NCBI GenBank assembly: GCA_025149125.1
Contig: CP102272.1
Span: forward strand, 4,960,001-5,024,000
Source of the DNA: [Clostridium] asparagiforme DSM 15981
GTDB lineage: Bacteria; Bacillota; Clostridia; Lachnospirales; Lachnospiraceae
DNA length: 64,000 bases
Direction of reading: 5' to 3'
Positions 16,589 through 25,590 of the stretch are shown one piece after another (the first letter of the stretch is position 1; the number at the start of each line of letters is the position of its first letter). Below the pieces are notes generated by a model. That model did not search any database. It was not told the origin of the DNA and worked only from the letters and a program-made list of their open reading frames with translations. The position numbers were made by a program, and so were the translations under genes.

Positions 16589-17416
16589 TTACATATTTCC
16601 CACAAGCCGGTCCTTAAAGATGGACGCGCACTCCCGGACGCAAAGATGCACGAACAGCACCGGGTCCGATTTGGCTGCGATGCCGGAGACATTTTCAATG
16701 CCCCATTTCCTGGCGGTCAGGCGGGCGCGGAACACGTGGAAATTGCTGGTGAGCACGCCGATCTCCAGGGGCTTATCCGGGGCCAAAGGCTCCACGCCCG
16801 GTCCCACCGGCTGAAAGAGCGCCTCCCGTTTCCGCTTTCTGGCCAAACGGTCCTGCTCGATGACGAGACGGCTGAACGCCACGTTTTCCACCGTGCTGGC
16901 GGAGCGCTTCTCCATCAGCATCTGGTCCGGCCGGACGCCGTTGTAGCGCAGATAATCATACATGAGCTCCGCTTCGCTTTTCTCCTCCCCCTGCATGGGC
17001 CCGCCGGAGAGCACCAGTATGGTGTCCGGGTTCTCCTCCACATACTCGATGGCCTTGTCCAGACGGAGCTTTAGGGAGCCGTTCACCGTGTGCTCCTTGC
17101 CCTGAGCTCCCAGCACAATCACGTAATCCAACCCCACGGGATCGGAACCCGCCACGCCGGAAAATACCATGATGCAGACCGCCGCGAACACCGTCAGACC
17201 GGCCACGCAGGTGGTCACCACCGAAACCGGCACCCAGCGGGGAATCCGGTCCGCATTGCGCCGGTAATACCACTTTCCGTACACCAGAAACAGGCACAGG
17301 GCCGCGAAGAACAGCCATATGAAAGCAAACGAGGTTCCGATCCCCGCATAGAGCACGATCACGGCAAAATATCCGGCGCAGAGCGCCGCTAATCCAATTA
17401 AGACGGCATCGATCAT
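16589..17416 (-). CDS. YdcF/SanA-type DUF218 membrane protein
   Basis: 275 residues. Three N-terminal hydrophobic helices (about 2-23, 27-46 and 63-87) are followed by a DUF218 domain: DYVIVLGAQ, VLSGG near residue 136, the acidic EAELMYDYLRYNGV, STVENVAFSR and the late LTSNFHVFRA. DUF218 proteins such as ElyC and SanA act on envelope carbohydrate metabolism; the biochemical reaction is poorly defined. No operon partner is evident. Confidence 0.85.
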   Translation of the reverse strand: MIDAVLIGLAALCAGYFAVIVLYAGIGTSFAFIWLFFAALCLFLVYGKWYYRRNADRIPRWVPVSVVTTCVAGLTVFAAVCIMVFSGVAGSDPVGLDYVIVLGAQGKEHTVNGSLKLRLDKAIEYVEENPDTILVLSGGPMQGEEKSEAELMYDYLRYNGVRPDQMLMEKRSASTVENVAFSRLVIEQDRLARKRKREALFQPVGPGVEPLAPDKPLEIGVLTSNFHVFRARLTARKWGIENVSGIAAKSDPVLFVHLCVRECASIFKDRLVGNM

Positions 17417-17518
17417 AGGGTCAATCCTCCTGTACCTGTTACTTTACACTATTCGGGCGGACTTGGCAATACTTTCCATGGCGGAAACGCCGCCCGAAAA
17501 CAGTCCTGAAACAGACAG

Positions 17519-17547
17519 GGCAGCGCCGGTTTCCACCGGGCGCTGCC
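17519..17547 (-). terminator. Hairpin downstream of the U32 protease-like gene
   Basis: A perfect 9-bp stem, GGCAGCGCC / GGCGCTGCC, with an 11-base loop. The tail is only moderately T-rich (CTGTCTGTTTC on the minus strand), so it may be a weak terminator or an RNA-stabilising stem. Confidence 0.5.
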
Positions 17548-17597
17548 GCTGCCACAACAAGTCGGTTCCGACTATGAGAATCCTGCCAAGGCCGCGC

Positions 17598-18842
17598 CTA
17601 TTCCCCCGCCTGCTCTTCCCGCCTGCGCAGGATATCGTAGGGCTCTGCGCCCGCCTCCGCCTCAAAGCCGACCCAGAGGACCTGCTTGGAGTGGGGAGCG
17701 CTCTCCTGAAGTTCTCCGTCCTCGCTGCGGATCTCCCGGACCACGGCCTCAAGGTTGCGCCCGTCCGGCTTCATGATCTCGATGGTCTCGCCTACGGAGA
17801 ACTTGTTTTTCTGGATCAGGCGGCCCCGGCCCGCACCGTCCGTCTCCTCCACGGTGCCCAGGTAGGTATAATTCTTGATATACGTGCTGTTGTCGTAAAT
17901 CTGGGACTCCGCCCCGGGCTTGCCGAAATAAAAGCCTGTGGTGTAGGATCGGAAGGTGCACTTTCCGATCTCCTCACGGTACCACTCCATGTTCCTTCGG
18001 TAAAGCTCCGGGTCGCGCAGGCAGTCGTCGATGGCCTTGCGGTAGGTGCGGGTCACCGTAGCAACGTAGAGCGCTGTTTTCATCCGCCCCTCGATCTTGA
18101 AGCTGTCGATTCCCGCTTCCAGCATCTCCGGGATGTGCTCGATCATGCATAAGTCCCCGGAGTTGAAGATGAAGGTGCCCCGTTCATTTTCATAAATTGG
18201 CATGTACTCGCCCGGCCGCGTCTCCTCCACCACCGCGTACTTCCAGCGGCAGGGATGGGTGCAGGCCCCCTGGTTGGCGTCCCGGCCCGTAAAATAGTTG
18301 CTGAGCAGGCAGCGCCCGGAGTAGGAAATGCACATGGCGCCGTGAATAAAGCTCTCGATCTCCATGTCCTCCGGAATGTGGTCCCGAATCTCCCGGATCT
18401 CCTTCAGGGACAACTCTCTGGCGGAAACCACACGCCTGGCTCCCAGCCCATACCAGAACTGGTATGTACCATAATTGGTGTTGTTGGCCTGGGTGCTGAT
18501 GTGAAGTTCCATCTGCGGCAGTATCCGTTTCGCAATGGCAAATACTCCGGGATCGGATATGATCAGCGCATCGGGTCCGATGTCCCGCAGCTCCTCAAAG
18601 TATTCCTCCACCCCGGGCAGATCGCCGTTGTGGGCCAGGATATTGGCGGTGACATAGACCTTCACGCCCCGCTCATGGGCAAACTCGATCCCCTCCTTCA
18701 TCTCCTGGTTCGAAAAATTGTGCGCCTTGGCCCGCAGGCCGAATGCCTCTCCTCCGATATAGACAGCGTCCGCGCCGTAGACTACAGCGGTCTTTAACAC
18801 GTCCAGACTGCCCGCCGGAATCAGCAGTTCCGTCTTTCTCAT
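17598..18842 (-). CDS. trhP: U32-family tRNA 5-hydroxyuridine synthase (TrhP-like)
   Basis: 414 residues. The U32 signature ESFIHGAMCISYSGRCLLS is present, along with the start PAGSLDVLKTAVVYGADAVY and the cysteine-containing GACTHPCRW. U32 proteins of this kind use prephenate and an iron-sulfur cluster to hydroxylate U34 of tRNA, giving ho5U. The link is supported by context: the adjacent upstream gene is a TrmR-type methyltransferase that methylates ho5U to mo5U, as in the Bacillus yrrMNO cluster. Here one U32 gene replaces the two of Bacillus. Older annotation would call it a collagenase-like peptidase. Confidence 0.88.
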   Translation of the reverse strand: MRKTELLIPAGSLDVLKTAVVYGADAVYIGGEAFGLRAKAHNFSNQEMKEGIEFAHERGVKVYVTANILAHNGDLPGVEEYFEELRDIGPDALIISDPGVFAIAKRILPQMELHISTQANNTNYGTYQFWYGLGARRVVSARELSLKEIREIRDHIPEDMEIESFIHGAMCISYSGRCLLSNYFTGRDANQGACTHPCRWKYAVVEETRPGEYMPIYENERGTFIFNSGDLCMIEHIPEMLEAGIDSFKIEGRMKTALYVATVTRTYRKAIDDCLRDPELYRRNMEWYREEIGKCTFRSYTTGFYFGKPGAESQIYDNSTYIKNYTYLGTVEETDGAGRGRLIQKNKFSVGETIEIMKPDGRNLEAVVREIRSEDGELQESAPHSKQVLWVGFEAEAGAEPYDILRRREEQAGE

Positions 18843-18915
18843 CCTGAAATCTCCATTCCGCCGCGTCGCCTGCGGCTTTTCATGTCTCTACCGGCAGATG
18901 CGCTGCCTGCGTTCA

Positions 18916-19560
18916 TCATCTGCGCACGCTCAGCGCCACCCCGTCCCCCACGGGAAGGATGGACGTCTCCAGCGCGCTGTTGTGCTTTAATTCATAGAGG
19001 TATTCCCGCATCCGGGCGTGGATGGTCCGGTTGCGGCGCTCCACCGCAAAGCGGGACTGGACGATATCCCCGTCCTGGAGCACGTTGTCGGAAACTAAAA
19101 CCGCGCCCGCGGGCATAAGCTCCATCAGCTTGGGAAGCCAGGCCAGATACTGGCCCTTAGCCGCATCCATGAACACGAAGTCAAAATAACTTCCCTTCAA
19201 TCGGTCCAGAATCTCGTCCGCATCCCCCTCCAGCAGGGTGATGCGCTCCTCCTCCCCGGCCAGGCGGAAATTCTCTCTGGCAATGGGAATCCGTTTCTCA
19301 TATTTTTCGATGGTCGTAATCCGGCAGTCCGCCGGCATCACCCGGGCCATCAGCAGGGCAGAGTACCCCACCGCCGTGCCGATCTCCAGGATCGCCCTGG
19401 GGGCTTTGGCCGCCACCAGGGTTTTGAGCAGCGCCGCGGTCTCCCTGCGGATGATGGGAACCCGAGCGGCCAGGGCTTCCTGTTCGATGCGGTCGCACAG
19501 TTGGCCCTGGCCGGTTTCCAGTGATAGTATATAGTCTGTAATTCTGCTGTCTGCGATCAT
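18916..19560 (-). CDS. trmR: O-methyltransferase, tRNA 5-hydroxyuridine methyltransferase type
   Basis: 214 residues, a Rossmann-fold SAM-dependent methyltransferase of the COMT-like family. Motif I is ILEIGTAVGYSALLMA; FVFMDAAKGQY and VLVSDNVLQDG are the metal- and substrate-side motifs. Its position between an mltG-like gene (4-bp overlap at 19557-19560) and a U32 gene copies the Bacillus yrrL-yrrM-yrrN order, where YrrM is TrmR and completes mo5U34 in tRNA. The function is therefore inferred from family and synteny together. Confidence 0.88.
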   Translation of the reverse strand: MIADSRITDYILSLETGQGQLCDRIEQEALAARVPIIRRETAALLKTLVAAKAPRAILEIGTAVGYSALLMARVMPADCRITTIEKYEKRIPIARENFRLAGEEERITLLEGDADEILDRLKGSYFDFVFMDAAKGQYLAWLPKLMELMPAGAVLVSDNVLQDGDIVQSRFAVERRNRTIHARMREYLYELKHNSALETSILPVGDGVALSVRR

Positions 19561-20273
19561 TGGCCCGCTCCTTCAACATCCTGAATCCAACCGCCGACCT
19601 CGCCTTCCTCGTCGTCAAAGGTGTCATCCCCGGCTTCGGCCCCGGAATCCGCCGCGCTCTGAGCCTCCTGGCCGTCCGCTGCGGGCTGGCCTTCCTGCCC
19701 TGCGGACGCGGCAGCCGGCACATCTGCGCCGGCCCCATTTTCCGCCGCGCCACCGGCCGCCGCGGATTCGCCCGCGCCAGCCGCCCTGGCAGCCGGCGCT
19801 GCCTGTCCATCCGCTTCTGCGCTCGCCGGAGCCGCCTGATCCTGGGTGGTTTTCAACCGGGCTCCCGCCTTCTGCGCGGCTTCCGTCTCCTCGGTTTCAG
19901 GCTTTACGTTGAGCGCCTGAAGGATTTCCTTGGAGGTCATGGAGGTATTTAAATCATACACGCCCGGATAAATCGCATCATAGTCGTAAAACATGCTCTG
20001 GAAAATAAACGCAAACTCACTGTTGATAAGCCCGTCGTCCGCCAGCATCTGCGCGGCCTCGCTCACGGAGGTGTCCGGTTCAATGGTCACGGTCATGTCG
20101 TGACCCGGCGCCTCCTCCATAGCCTCCGCGTAAAAGATCTGATGTCCAAAGGCGTATCCTTTGATGACAGCCTCGTAGAGAAGCAGGATGATCAGGGCAT
20201 AGACGATAAGCTTCATCGATATGCGGATGATTGCGGTCGTTATTCGGTTGATCTCTCTGGTCGCGTTGCTCAT
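19557..20273 (-). CDS. MltG-like membrane protein lacking the transglycosylase domain
   Basis: 238 residues. One membrane helix (about 19-37) is followed by a segment that matches the LysM-like part of MltG/YceG: DTSVSEAAQMLADDGLIN, then YPGVYDLNTSMTSKEILQAL (up to residue 122). The catalytic lytic-transglycosylase domain that should follow, with its essential glutamate, is absent. Instead the last 115 residues are Ala/Gly/Glu-rich low complexity ending in an acidic patch (DDTFDDEEGE). It occupies the yrrL (mltG) position just upstream of trmR, overlapping it by 4 bp. It may bind or scaffold peptidoglycan-synthesis proteins without cutting glycan. Confidence 0.75.
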   Translation of the reverse strand: MSNATREINRITTAIIRISMKLIVYALIILLLYEAVIKGYAFGHQIFYAEAMEEAPGHDMTVTIEPDTSVSEAAQMLADDGLINSEFAFIFQSMFYDYDAIYPGVYDLNTSMTSKEILQALNVKPETEETEAAQKAGARLKTTQDQAAPASAEADGQAAPAARAAGAGESAAAGGAAENGAGADVPAAASAGQEGQPAADGQEAQSAADSGAEAGDDTFDDEEGEVGGWIQDVEGAGQ

Positions 20274-20365
20274 GTCCTGTTTCCTCCTGTTGTGATTTTG
20301 TTACATCCCGCCTCCGGCAAAGGAATCTGCGCCCGCCCAAACGGACGCGCGGTCCTGATCAGTCA

Positions 20366-22462
20366 TTACACTTCCATAATAATGGGTAAAATCATGGGGC
20401 TGCGCTTCATACGCTTCCACAGGAAATCGCTGAGGCTGTCTTTGATCACGTTCTTAATCTTACCCCAGTCGCTGACGTGGCGGTTCAGGCAGTCGTCCAC
20501 CGCGTCCACCACCACGGAGTGCGCCTCCTCCAGCAGGTCCTCGGATTCCCGCACGTACACAAAGCCGCGGGATACGATGTCCGGACCGGCCAAAAGCTGG
20601 TTGCTGCGCTTCTCCAGGGTCAGCACCACCACAATGATGCCGTTCTGGGCCAGGTTCTGGCGGTCGCGCAGCACAATGTTGCCCACGTCGCCAACGCCCA
20701 GGCCGTCCACAAAGATGCCGCCCGCAGCCACGTGGTCGATGACCTCGCAGGTGTCCTCGGAGAGGGCCAGCACGTCGCCGGAATTGATGATCACCGCGTT
20801 GTCCTTCTCCACGCCCATAAACTGGGCCAGCTCCTTCTGAGCCATGCGGTGGCGATGCTCGCCGTGGATCGGAATCGCGTACTTGGGATGTACCAGGGAG
20901 TAGATCAGTTTCAAATCCTCCTGGCAGGCATGTCCCGAAACATGAGTGTCCTGATTGATCACCGTAGCGCCCCTCATGGACAGCTCGTTGACCACGTTGG
21001 CCACGGCCTTTTCATTTCCGGGGATCGGGGTGGAGCTAAGCACCACCACATCGGAGGGCGTGATGGTGACCTTCTTGTGAAGCGATGCCGCCATGCGGGA
21101 CAGAGCCGCCATGGACTCGCCCTGGCTTCCGGTGGAAATGATCACCGTGGACTCCGGGGGATAATTTCTCAGCTGCTCGATGTCGATCAGCGTTCCCTCC
21201 GGCACATTGATGTAGTCCAGCTCCCTGGCAATCTCCATCACCGTGACCATACTGCGGCCCTCCACGACCACCTTGCGGCCGTATTTGTGCGCCGTGTTCA
21301 CGATCTGCTGCACGCGGTCCACGTTAGAGGCGAAGGTCGCCACAATGATCCGGTTATTCTTGTGCTCCGCGAAAATGGCGTCAAAGGTCTTGCCCACCGT
21401 GCGCTCGGACATGGTAAATCCGGGACGGATGGCATTGGTACTGTCCGCCATCAGCGCCAGCACGCCCTTTTTGCCCAGCTCCGCAAAGCGCTGCAGGTCG
21501 ATGGGATCTCCAAACACCGGGGTGTAATCGATCTTGAAGTCGCCCGTGTGAAGCACCGTGCCCACCGGGGTGTAGATGGCTAATGCCGCCGCGTCCTGGA
21601 TGCTGTGGTTGGTCTTGATGTACTCCACCCGGAAACATCCCAGGTTCACGGACTGTCCGTGCTTCACCACCTTGCGCTTGGTGTTGCGCATCATGCCCCG
21701 CTCTTTCAGCTTGTGCTCGATCAGGGCCATGGTCAGCTTGGTGCCGTAAACCGGCACGTTGATCTGCTCCAATATATAGGGAAGGGCGCCGATGTGGTCC
21801 TCATGTCCGTGAGTGATCACAAAGCCCTTTACTTTGTCGATGTTATTCTTCAGATAGGTGACGTCCGGGATCACCAAATCGATTCCCAGCATGTCGTCGC
21901 CCGGGAACGCCAGTCCGCAGTCCACCACAATGATGGTGTCCTCGTACTCAAAGGCGGTGATGTTCATTCCGATCTGCTCCAGACCGCCCAGGGGAATGAT
22001 TTTCAACTTACCCTTGCCGTCTCCCTTGGGAGCGGATTTCGCCTTGGCGGGGCGGTTCTGATTCTGGTTCTGAGGCTTTGCGGCCGGTCTCGTCTCACGG
22101 CCCGGTTCGCGCTTGGAAGCGTTCTCCCGCTTGCCCGCGTCCTTCTTGGCCGCTTCCTTCTTAGCCGGTTCTTTTTTCGCGGCGTCCTTCTTAGCCGGCT
22201 CTTTTCTGGCCGCCTGGGTCTTCTTGCCCTCAGCCTGTCCGTCCCCTGCCTGGGCCTTCTTGCCCTCGGCCTGTCCGTCCCCTGCCTGAGCCGTCTTGGC
22301 CTGTCCGTCGCGGCTCTTGCCGGAACGCGAGGACGACGGTTTGCGCCTGCGCCTGGTGGAAGTTCCCTCTGCGGGACGCGCTTCCGCTCCCTGCTCGGCC
22401 GCCTGATTCGCCGGCTGCGTGTTCTCTTTCGCCTCTGTTGTGTTCTGATTCTCTAATTCCAA
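20366..22462 (-). CDS. rnj: Ribonuclease J with long basic N-terminal extension
   Basis: 698 residues from a TTG start at 22462. The TTG is chosen because GGAGG lies 7 bases upstream, whereas the ATG codons further up have no ribosome site. The catalytic core begins near residue 152 (KLKIIPLGGLEQIGMN), with the metallo-beta-lactamase motif HGHEDH at about 218-223, and later beta-CASP motifs (TGSQGE, SGHACQEDL, IPIHGEHRH). RNase J is the main 5'-3' exonuclease and endonuclease of Firmicute mRNA decay. The first 150 residues are disordered and Lys/Ala/Gln-rich, with repeats such as AQAGDGQAEGKK (twice) and KKEPAKK; this tail may bind RNA. It sits inside the ireB-ruvX-DUF1292 cluster. Confidence 0.94.
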   Translation of the reverse strand: MELENQNTTEAKENTQPANQAAEQGAEARPAEGTSTRRRRKPSSSRSGKSRDGQAKTAQAGDGQAEGKKAQAGDGQAEGKKTQAARKEPAKKDAAKKEPAKKEAAKKDAGKRENASKREPGRETRPAAKPQNQNQNRPAKAKSAPKGDGKGKLKIIPLGGLEQIGMNITAFEYEDTIIVVDCGLAFPGDDMLGIDLVIPDVTYLKNNIDKVKGFVITHGHEDHIGALPYILEQINVPVYGTKLTMALIEHKLKERGMMRNTKRKVVKHGQSVNLGCFRVEYIKTNHSIQDAAALAIYTPVGTVLHTGDFKIDYTPVFGDPIDLQRFAELGKKGVLALMADSTNAIRPGFTMSERTVGKTFDAIFAEHKNNRIIVATFASNVDRVQQIVNTAHKYGRKVVVEGRSMVTVMEIARELDYINVPEGTLIDIEQLRNYPPESTVIISTGSQGESMAALSRMAASLHKKVTITPSDVVVLSSTPIPGNEKAVANVVNELSMRGATVINQDTHVSGHACQEDLKLIYSLVHPKYAIPIHGEHRHRMAQKELAQFMGVEKDNAVIINSGDVLALSEDTCEVIDHVAAGGIFVDGLGVGDVGNIVLRDRQNLAQNGIIVVVLTLEKRSNQLLAGPDIVSRGFVYVRESEDLLEEAHSVVVDAVDDCLNRHVSDWGKIKNVIKDSLSDFLWKRMKRSPMILPIIMEV

Positions 22463-22503
22463 ATTGATTCCTCCATTCATTGATATCCGTGTTGGCATAT
22501 GGC

Positions 22504-22791
22504 CTATTTCTCAAGCGTCACGTCCGCATCCGCCAGCAGCTGTTCGAATACGCGAAATACACCGTCCAGCTCATCTTCGTTCTCCACGAACTCGTAGATG
22601 GCTTCGGCGTCCTGTTGTCCGGATACATCTTTTAAAATGTAGCACTCTCCGTCCTCGCCCTCGGGGGCGTCCGTCACCAGCAGATAGCCCGACGCGTTGA
22701 TCCTGGTCTCTTCCAGCACATAAAAATCCACAGATTCGCCTGAATCTGTAATCATTACAATCTTGTCTTTATTCTCGTTCTCCTGTTTCAT
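22504..22791 (-). CDS. DUF1292 protein (YrzB-like)
   Basis: 95 residues, acidic, of the DUF1292 family. The core includes KIVMITDSGESVDFYVLEE, YLLVTDAPEGEDGECYILKD and a helical end. Function is unknown, but the gene is regularly found just after ruvX in Firmicutes, as here, where it overlaps ruvX by 23 bp and is therefore probably translated with it. Confidence 0.88.
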   Translation of the reverse strand: MKQENENKDKIVMITDSGESVDFYVLEETRINASGYLLVTDAPEGEDGECYILKDVSGQQDAEAIYEFVENEDELDGVFRVFEQLLADADVTLEK

Positions 22792-23224
22792 CCCGTTCTC
22801 CCTGAAAACTTAAATTGTCCAGGTATCCCTGCAGAATCATGGCCGCCGCAATCTGGTCCACGCTCTCTTTCCGGTGTTCGCGGCGCACGCCGCTCTCCAT
22901 CAGCACGCGGTCAGCCGCCACCGTTGTCAGCCGCTCATCCCAGAGAATCACAGGCAGTCCGGTGCGCCGTTCCAGCGCCGCTTTCAGCTCTTCCGCCTTC
23001 TGCGCGCGCTCTCCCACGGTGTTGTTCATATTCTTAGGATAACCAAGTACAATGCGTTCAATCTCGTATGCGCCGATTAATTCTTCAATTCTCGCCAATG
23101 TCTTTCTCAGTTTGTTCTCATCTTTGCGCACAATGGTTTCCACTGTCTGGGCAGTGATACCTAAAGGATCGCACACTGCAACCCCCACTGTCTTCGAGCC
23201 GTAATCCAGCCCCATTATTCTCAT
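22769..23224 (-). CDS. ruvX: Putative pre-16S rRNA nuclease / RuvX (YqgF)
   Basis: 151 residues with the RNase H-like YqgF fold: MRIMGLDYGSKTVGVAVCDP at the start (first catalytic Asp at position 6), IVLGYPKNMN, WDERLTT and a final acidic SVDQIAAAMILQ. The family processes the 5' end of 16S rRNA and has also been called a Holliday junction resolvase. GGAGG precedes the ATG by 8 bases. It lies between ireB and DUF1292 as in the Bacillus cluster. Confidence 0.93.
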   Translation of the reverse strand: MRIMGLDYGSKTVGVAVCDPLGITAQTVETIVRKDENKLRKTLARIEELIGAYEIERIVLGYPKNMNNTVGERAQKAEELKAALERRTGLPVILWDERLTTVAADRVLMESGVRREHRKESVDQIAAAMILQGYLDNLSFQGERDETGERE

Positions 23225-23456
23225 GTAAAATGCCTCCGAACAGTATTTTGCCGCGTTTCCCTTGCCGTCACCGCCGCCGCGCCTGCGCGCAGAACGGCCT
23301 GTTTCGCCCGCCGTATATGCTCAGGCATGACAAAACCAGCCTCTGTCTGCATTTCATTCCGTATCCACGCAGTCAGACGCCAGCAGGTTGATCGGTCATT
23401 ATCACAGGGAGCCGCCCCGCGGGCCGCTCCGGTTCACGAAACGCAAATGCGCCCTC

Positions 23457-23717
23457 CTACTTCAGGCGGGCGTCAATGTACACAGCCATCAGTTCCTCCA
23501 GAATCTCATCCCGCTCGACTTTCATGATGAGACTTCTGGCGCCCTTATGGCTGGTAATATAGGTCGGGTCCCCAGACATGATATAACCCACGATCTGGTT
23601 GATCGGGTTATACCCTTTCTCGGTCAAGGCAACATAAACCTGTTCCAGCACATCACTGACCTCGATCTTGTTGTCCTGAACAGCTTGAAAATATTGTGTA
23701 TCCATCATATTGCCCAT
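23457..23717 (-). CDS. ireB: IreB-family regulatory phosphoprotein (DUF965)
   Basis: 86 residues, helical, with the characteristic DVLEQVYVALTEKGYNPINQ and GYIMSGDPTYITSHKGARSL. IreB is a target of the PASTA kinase IreK/PrkC in Enterococcus and tunes cell-wall stress responses. It heads the ireB-ruvX-DUF1292 block, although 232 bp separate it from ruvX; that gap holds no gene I can support. In Bacillus alaS lies upstream; here mtaB takes that place. Confidence 0.93.
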   Translation of the reverse strand: MGNMMDTQYFQAVQDNKIEVSDVLEQVYVALTEKGYNPINQIVGYIMSGDPTYITSHKGARSLIMKVERDEILEELMAVYIDARLK

Positions 23718-23902
23718 GTCATCACGTCCTTTAAGTATTCTTTTCTATTCTAACCGATAATTGTCCATTCGGCAATAGATTATTTTCTTAATTTTGACTG
23801 TTATTATTGGACTTTTTGTAAAATATAGCACAATCCCCTGCCATTTCCCGGGAAATGTTCAAAATTTATCCACTTAAAGGGAAGAAACTATCGAAGATTG
23901 AC

Positions 23903-23933
23903 CGGGGCGGGCCGGCAGTCCGGCCCCGCCCCG
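23903..23933 (-). terminator. GC-rich hairpin downstream of mtaB
   Basis: GGGGCGGGCCGG pairs with CCGGCCCCGCCCC around a 4-base loop, immediately after the mtaB stop codon. There is no long T tract, so efficiency is uncertain. Confidence 0.5.
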
Positions 23934-23939
23934 CTGTTC

Positions 23940-25415
23940 TCACCCCGGCTCCCCGATCAGCTCCGCCAACAGCGTCTCCTCGTCCAGGAAGCCTGTGATC
24001 CTCGCCTTCACGATCCGGCCCCTGACCGGGGCGGTGAGGCCCTCGGTGAGGCCCTGGAGAACGGCGGCGTCCGGCGTGTTTCCGGCGTCCGCAGACAGGG
24101 CGGCGGATTTCACTGTATTTCCGGCAACCGGTGCCGGCACGGCGGCTCTCACATACTGGCGCGTGTGCCCTACCACGCAGGGGATGCCGCCGGTTTCGGC
24201 CGGTTCCTCTAACAGAATCTCCTGGACGGTGCCCACAAAGCCCTGACGGTATTCCCTGGACATGCGTTTCTCCAGCTCCAGCAGCTTGTCGCTGCGCTCC
24301 GCCTTCACCGGCTCCGGCACCTGATCCGGCATCACGGCCGCCCGGGTGCCCTCGCGCCTGGAGTATTTAAACACATGCATCTCATAAAAATGCACCTGCT
24401 CCAGGTATTGCCGCGTCGCCGCAAATTCCTCCTCCGTCTCGCCCGGAAAACCGACGATCACATCGGTGGTGATGGCGGGATTGTCAAAGGCCTCCCGCAA
24501 AATTCCGCAGCGCTCCCGGTATTCCTCCGTGTTATAATGGCGGTTCATCCGCTTTAAGGTGGCGTCGCAGCCGCTCTGGAGGGACAGGTGGAAATGGGGG
24601 CAGAGCTTGGGAATCTTCGCCAGCTCCGCCGCAAATTCCCGGGTAATGATCCGCGGCTCCAGGGAACCTAAGCGGATTCGCCCGATGCCCTCCACCCCGC
24701 TCACCTCCTGGATCAGCCTCAGCAGCCACGGGCGGTACAGGGCATTCTCCTCGGCCTTGTAATCCCCGGCTATAAGAGCGCTCTCCGGATTCTCAAAGTC
24801 CAGTCCGTAGGAGCTTAAATGGATGCCTGTGAGCACCATTTCCTTATAACCCTGAGCGGCCAGGGTGCGGACCTCTTCCAGCACCTCTTCCGGTCTGCGG
24901 GAGCGCACCCGTCCTCTGGCGTAGGGGATGATGCAGTAGCTGCAAAACTGGTTGCAGCCGTCCTGCACCTTGATAAACGCCCTGGTCCGGTCCGCGATCC
25001 GGTCCACATGCAGGGCTTCGTACTCATTGGTGTGGGAGATGTCGACCACATAGGACACGTCCTCCCTGCCCCCGCTGAAAAATTCATCCAGAATGTCCGC
25101 CAGGCGTGCCTTCTGGTTATTTCCCACTATGATATCCACCGCGGCGTCCTCTTTCAGCGCGTCGGCGGCCACCTGCACGTAGCAGCCCGCTGCCACCACA
25201 ACGGAATCCGGGTTCATTTTCTTGGCCCGGTGCAGCATCTGGCGGGATTTTCGGTCCGCGATATTGGTCACGGAGCAGGTGTTGATAATATATACGTCCG
25301 CCTTTTGGTCAAAGGGGACGATCTCATAACCGCGGGCTTCCAGCTGCTGCTGCATGGCCTCGGTTTCGTATGCATTTACCTTGCATCCAAGGTTGTGAAG
25401 AGCCGCCTTGGGCAT
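23940..25415 (-). CDS. mtaB: tRNA t6A37 methylthiotransferase
   Basis: 491 residues, radical-SAM methylthiotransferase that turns t6A37 into ms2t6A37 in tRNAs reading ANN codons. The N-terminal cluster cysteines are C11, C47 and C78 (LGCKVNAYE, NTCSVTN, AAGCYV); the radical-SAM cluster is C154, C158 and C161 (DGCNQFCSYCIIPYARGR). The LGCKVN motif separates MtaB from MiaB. A C-terminal TRAM-like region is present but is split by an Ala/Gly/Thr-rich insertion of about 40 residues (around AAVPAPVAGNTVKSAALSAD), longer than usual. Monocistronic by spacing. Confidence 0.93.
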   Translation of the reverse strand: MPKAALHNLGCKVNAYETEAMQQQLEARGYEIVPFDQKADVYIINTCSVTNIADRKSRQMLHRAKKMNPDSVVVAAGCYVQVAADALKEDAAVDIIVGNNQKARLADILDEFFSGGREDVSYVVDISHTNEYEALHVDRIADRTRAFIKVQDGCNQFCSYCIIPYARGRVRSRRPEEVLEEVRTLAAQGYKEMVLTGIHLSSYGLDFENPESALIAGDYKAEENALYRPWLLRLIQEVSGVEGIGRIRLGSLEPRIITREFAAELAKIPKLCPHFHLSLQSGCDATLKRMNRHYNTEEYRERCGILREAFDNPAITTDVIVGFPGETEEEFAATRQYLEQVHFYEMHVFKYSRREGTRAAVMPDQVPEPVKAERSDKLLELEKRMSREYRQGFVGTVQEILLEEPAETGGIPCVVGHTRQYVRAAVPAPVAGNTVKSAALSADAGNTPDAAVLQGLTEGLTAPVRGRIVKARITGFLDEETLLAELIGEPG

Positions 25416-25485
25416 GTCAAAACCTCCTGTTTTTGCTAATCATAAATTACCAGTTTCTTACGTTTTTTTTCATGCAATCTAACTA

Positions 25486-25514
25486 TTGACTTTTAAGGCC
25501 CGCATCTGTACTAT
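25486..25514 (+). promoter_or_regulatory. Sigma-A promoter of the HPr-like gene
   Basis: TTGACT (25486-25491), a 17-bp spacer and TACTAT (25509-25514), about 75 bp before the start codon. Confidence 0.7.
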
Positions 25515-25590
25515 TAAAGGCAGGATAGGGATAGGCCATATTTCCTGTCAACCAACACTTAAAGTATATACCACAAGGAGGGTTCCCCGT

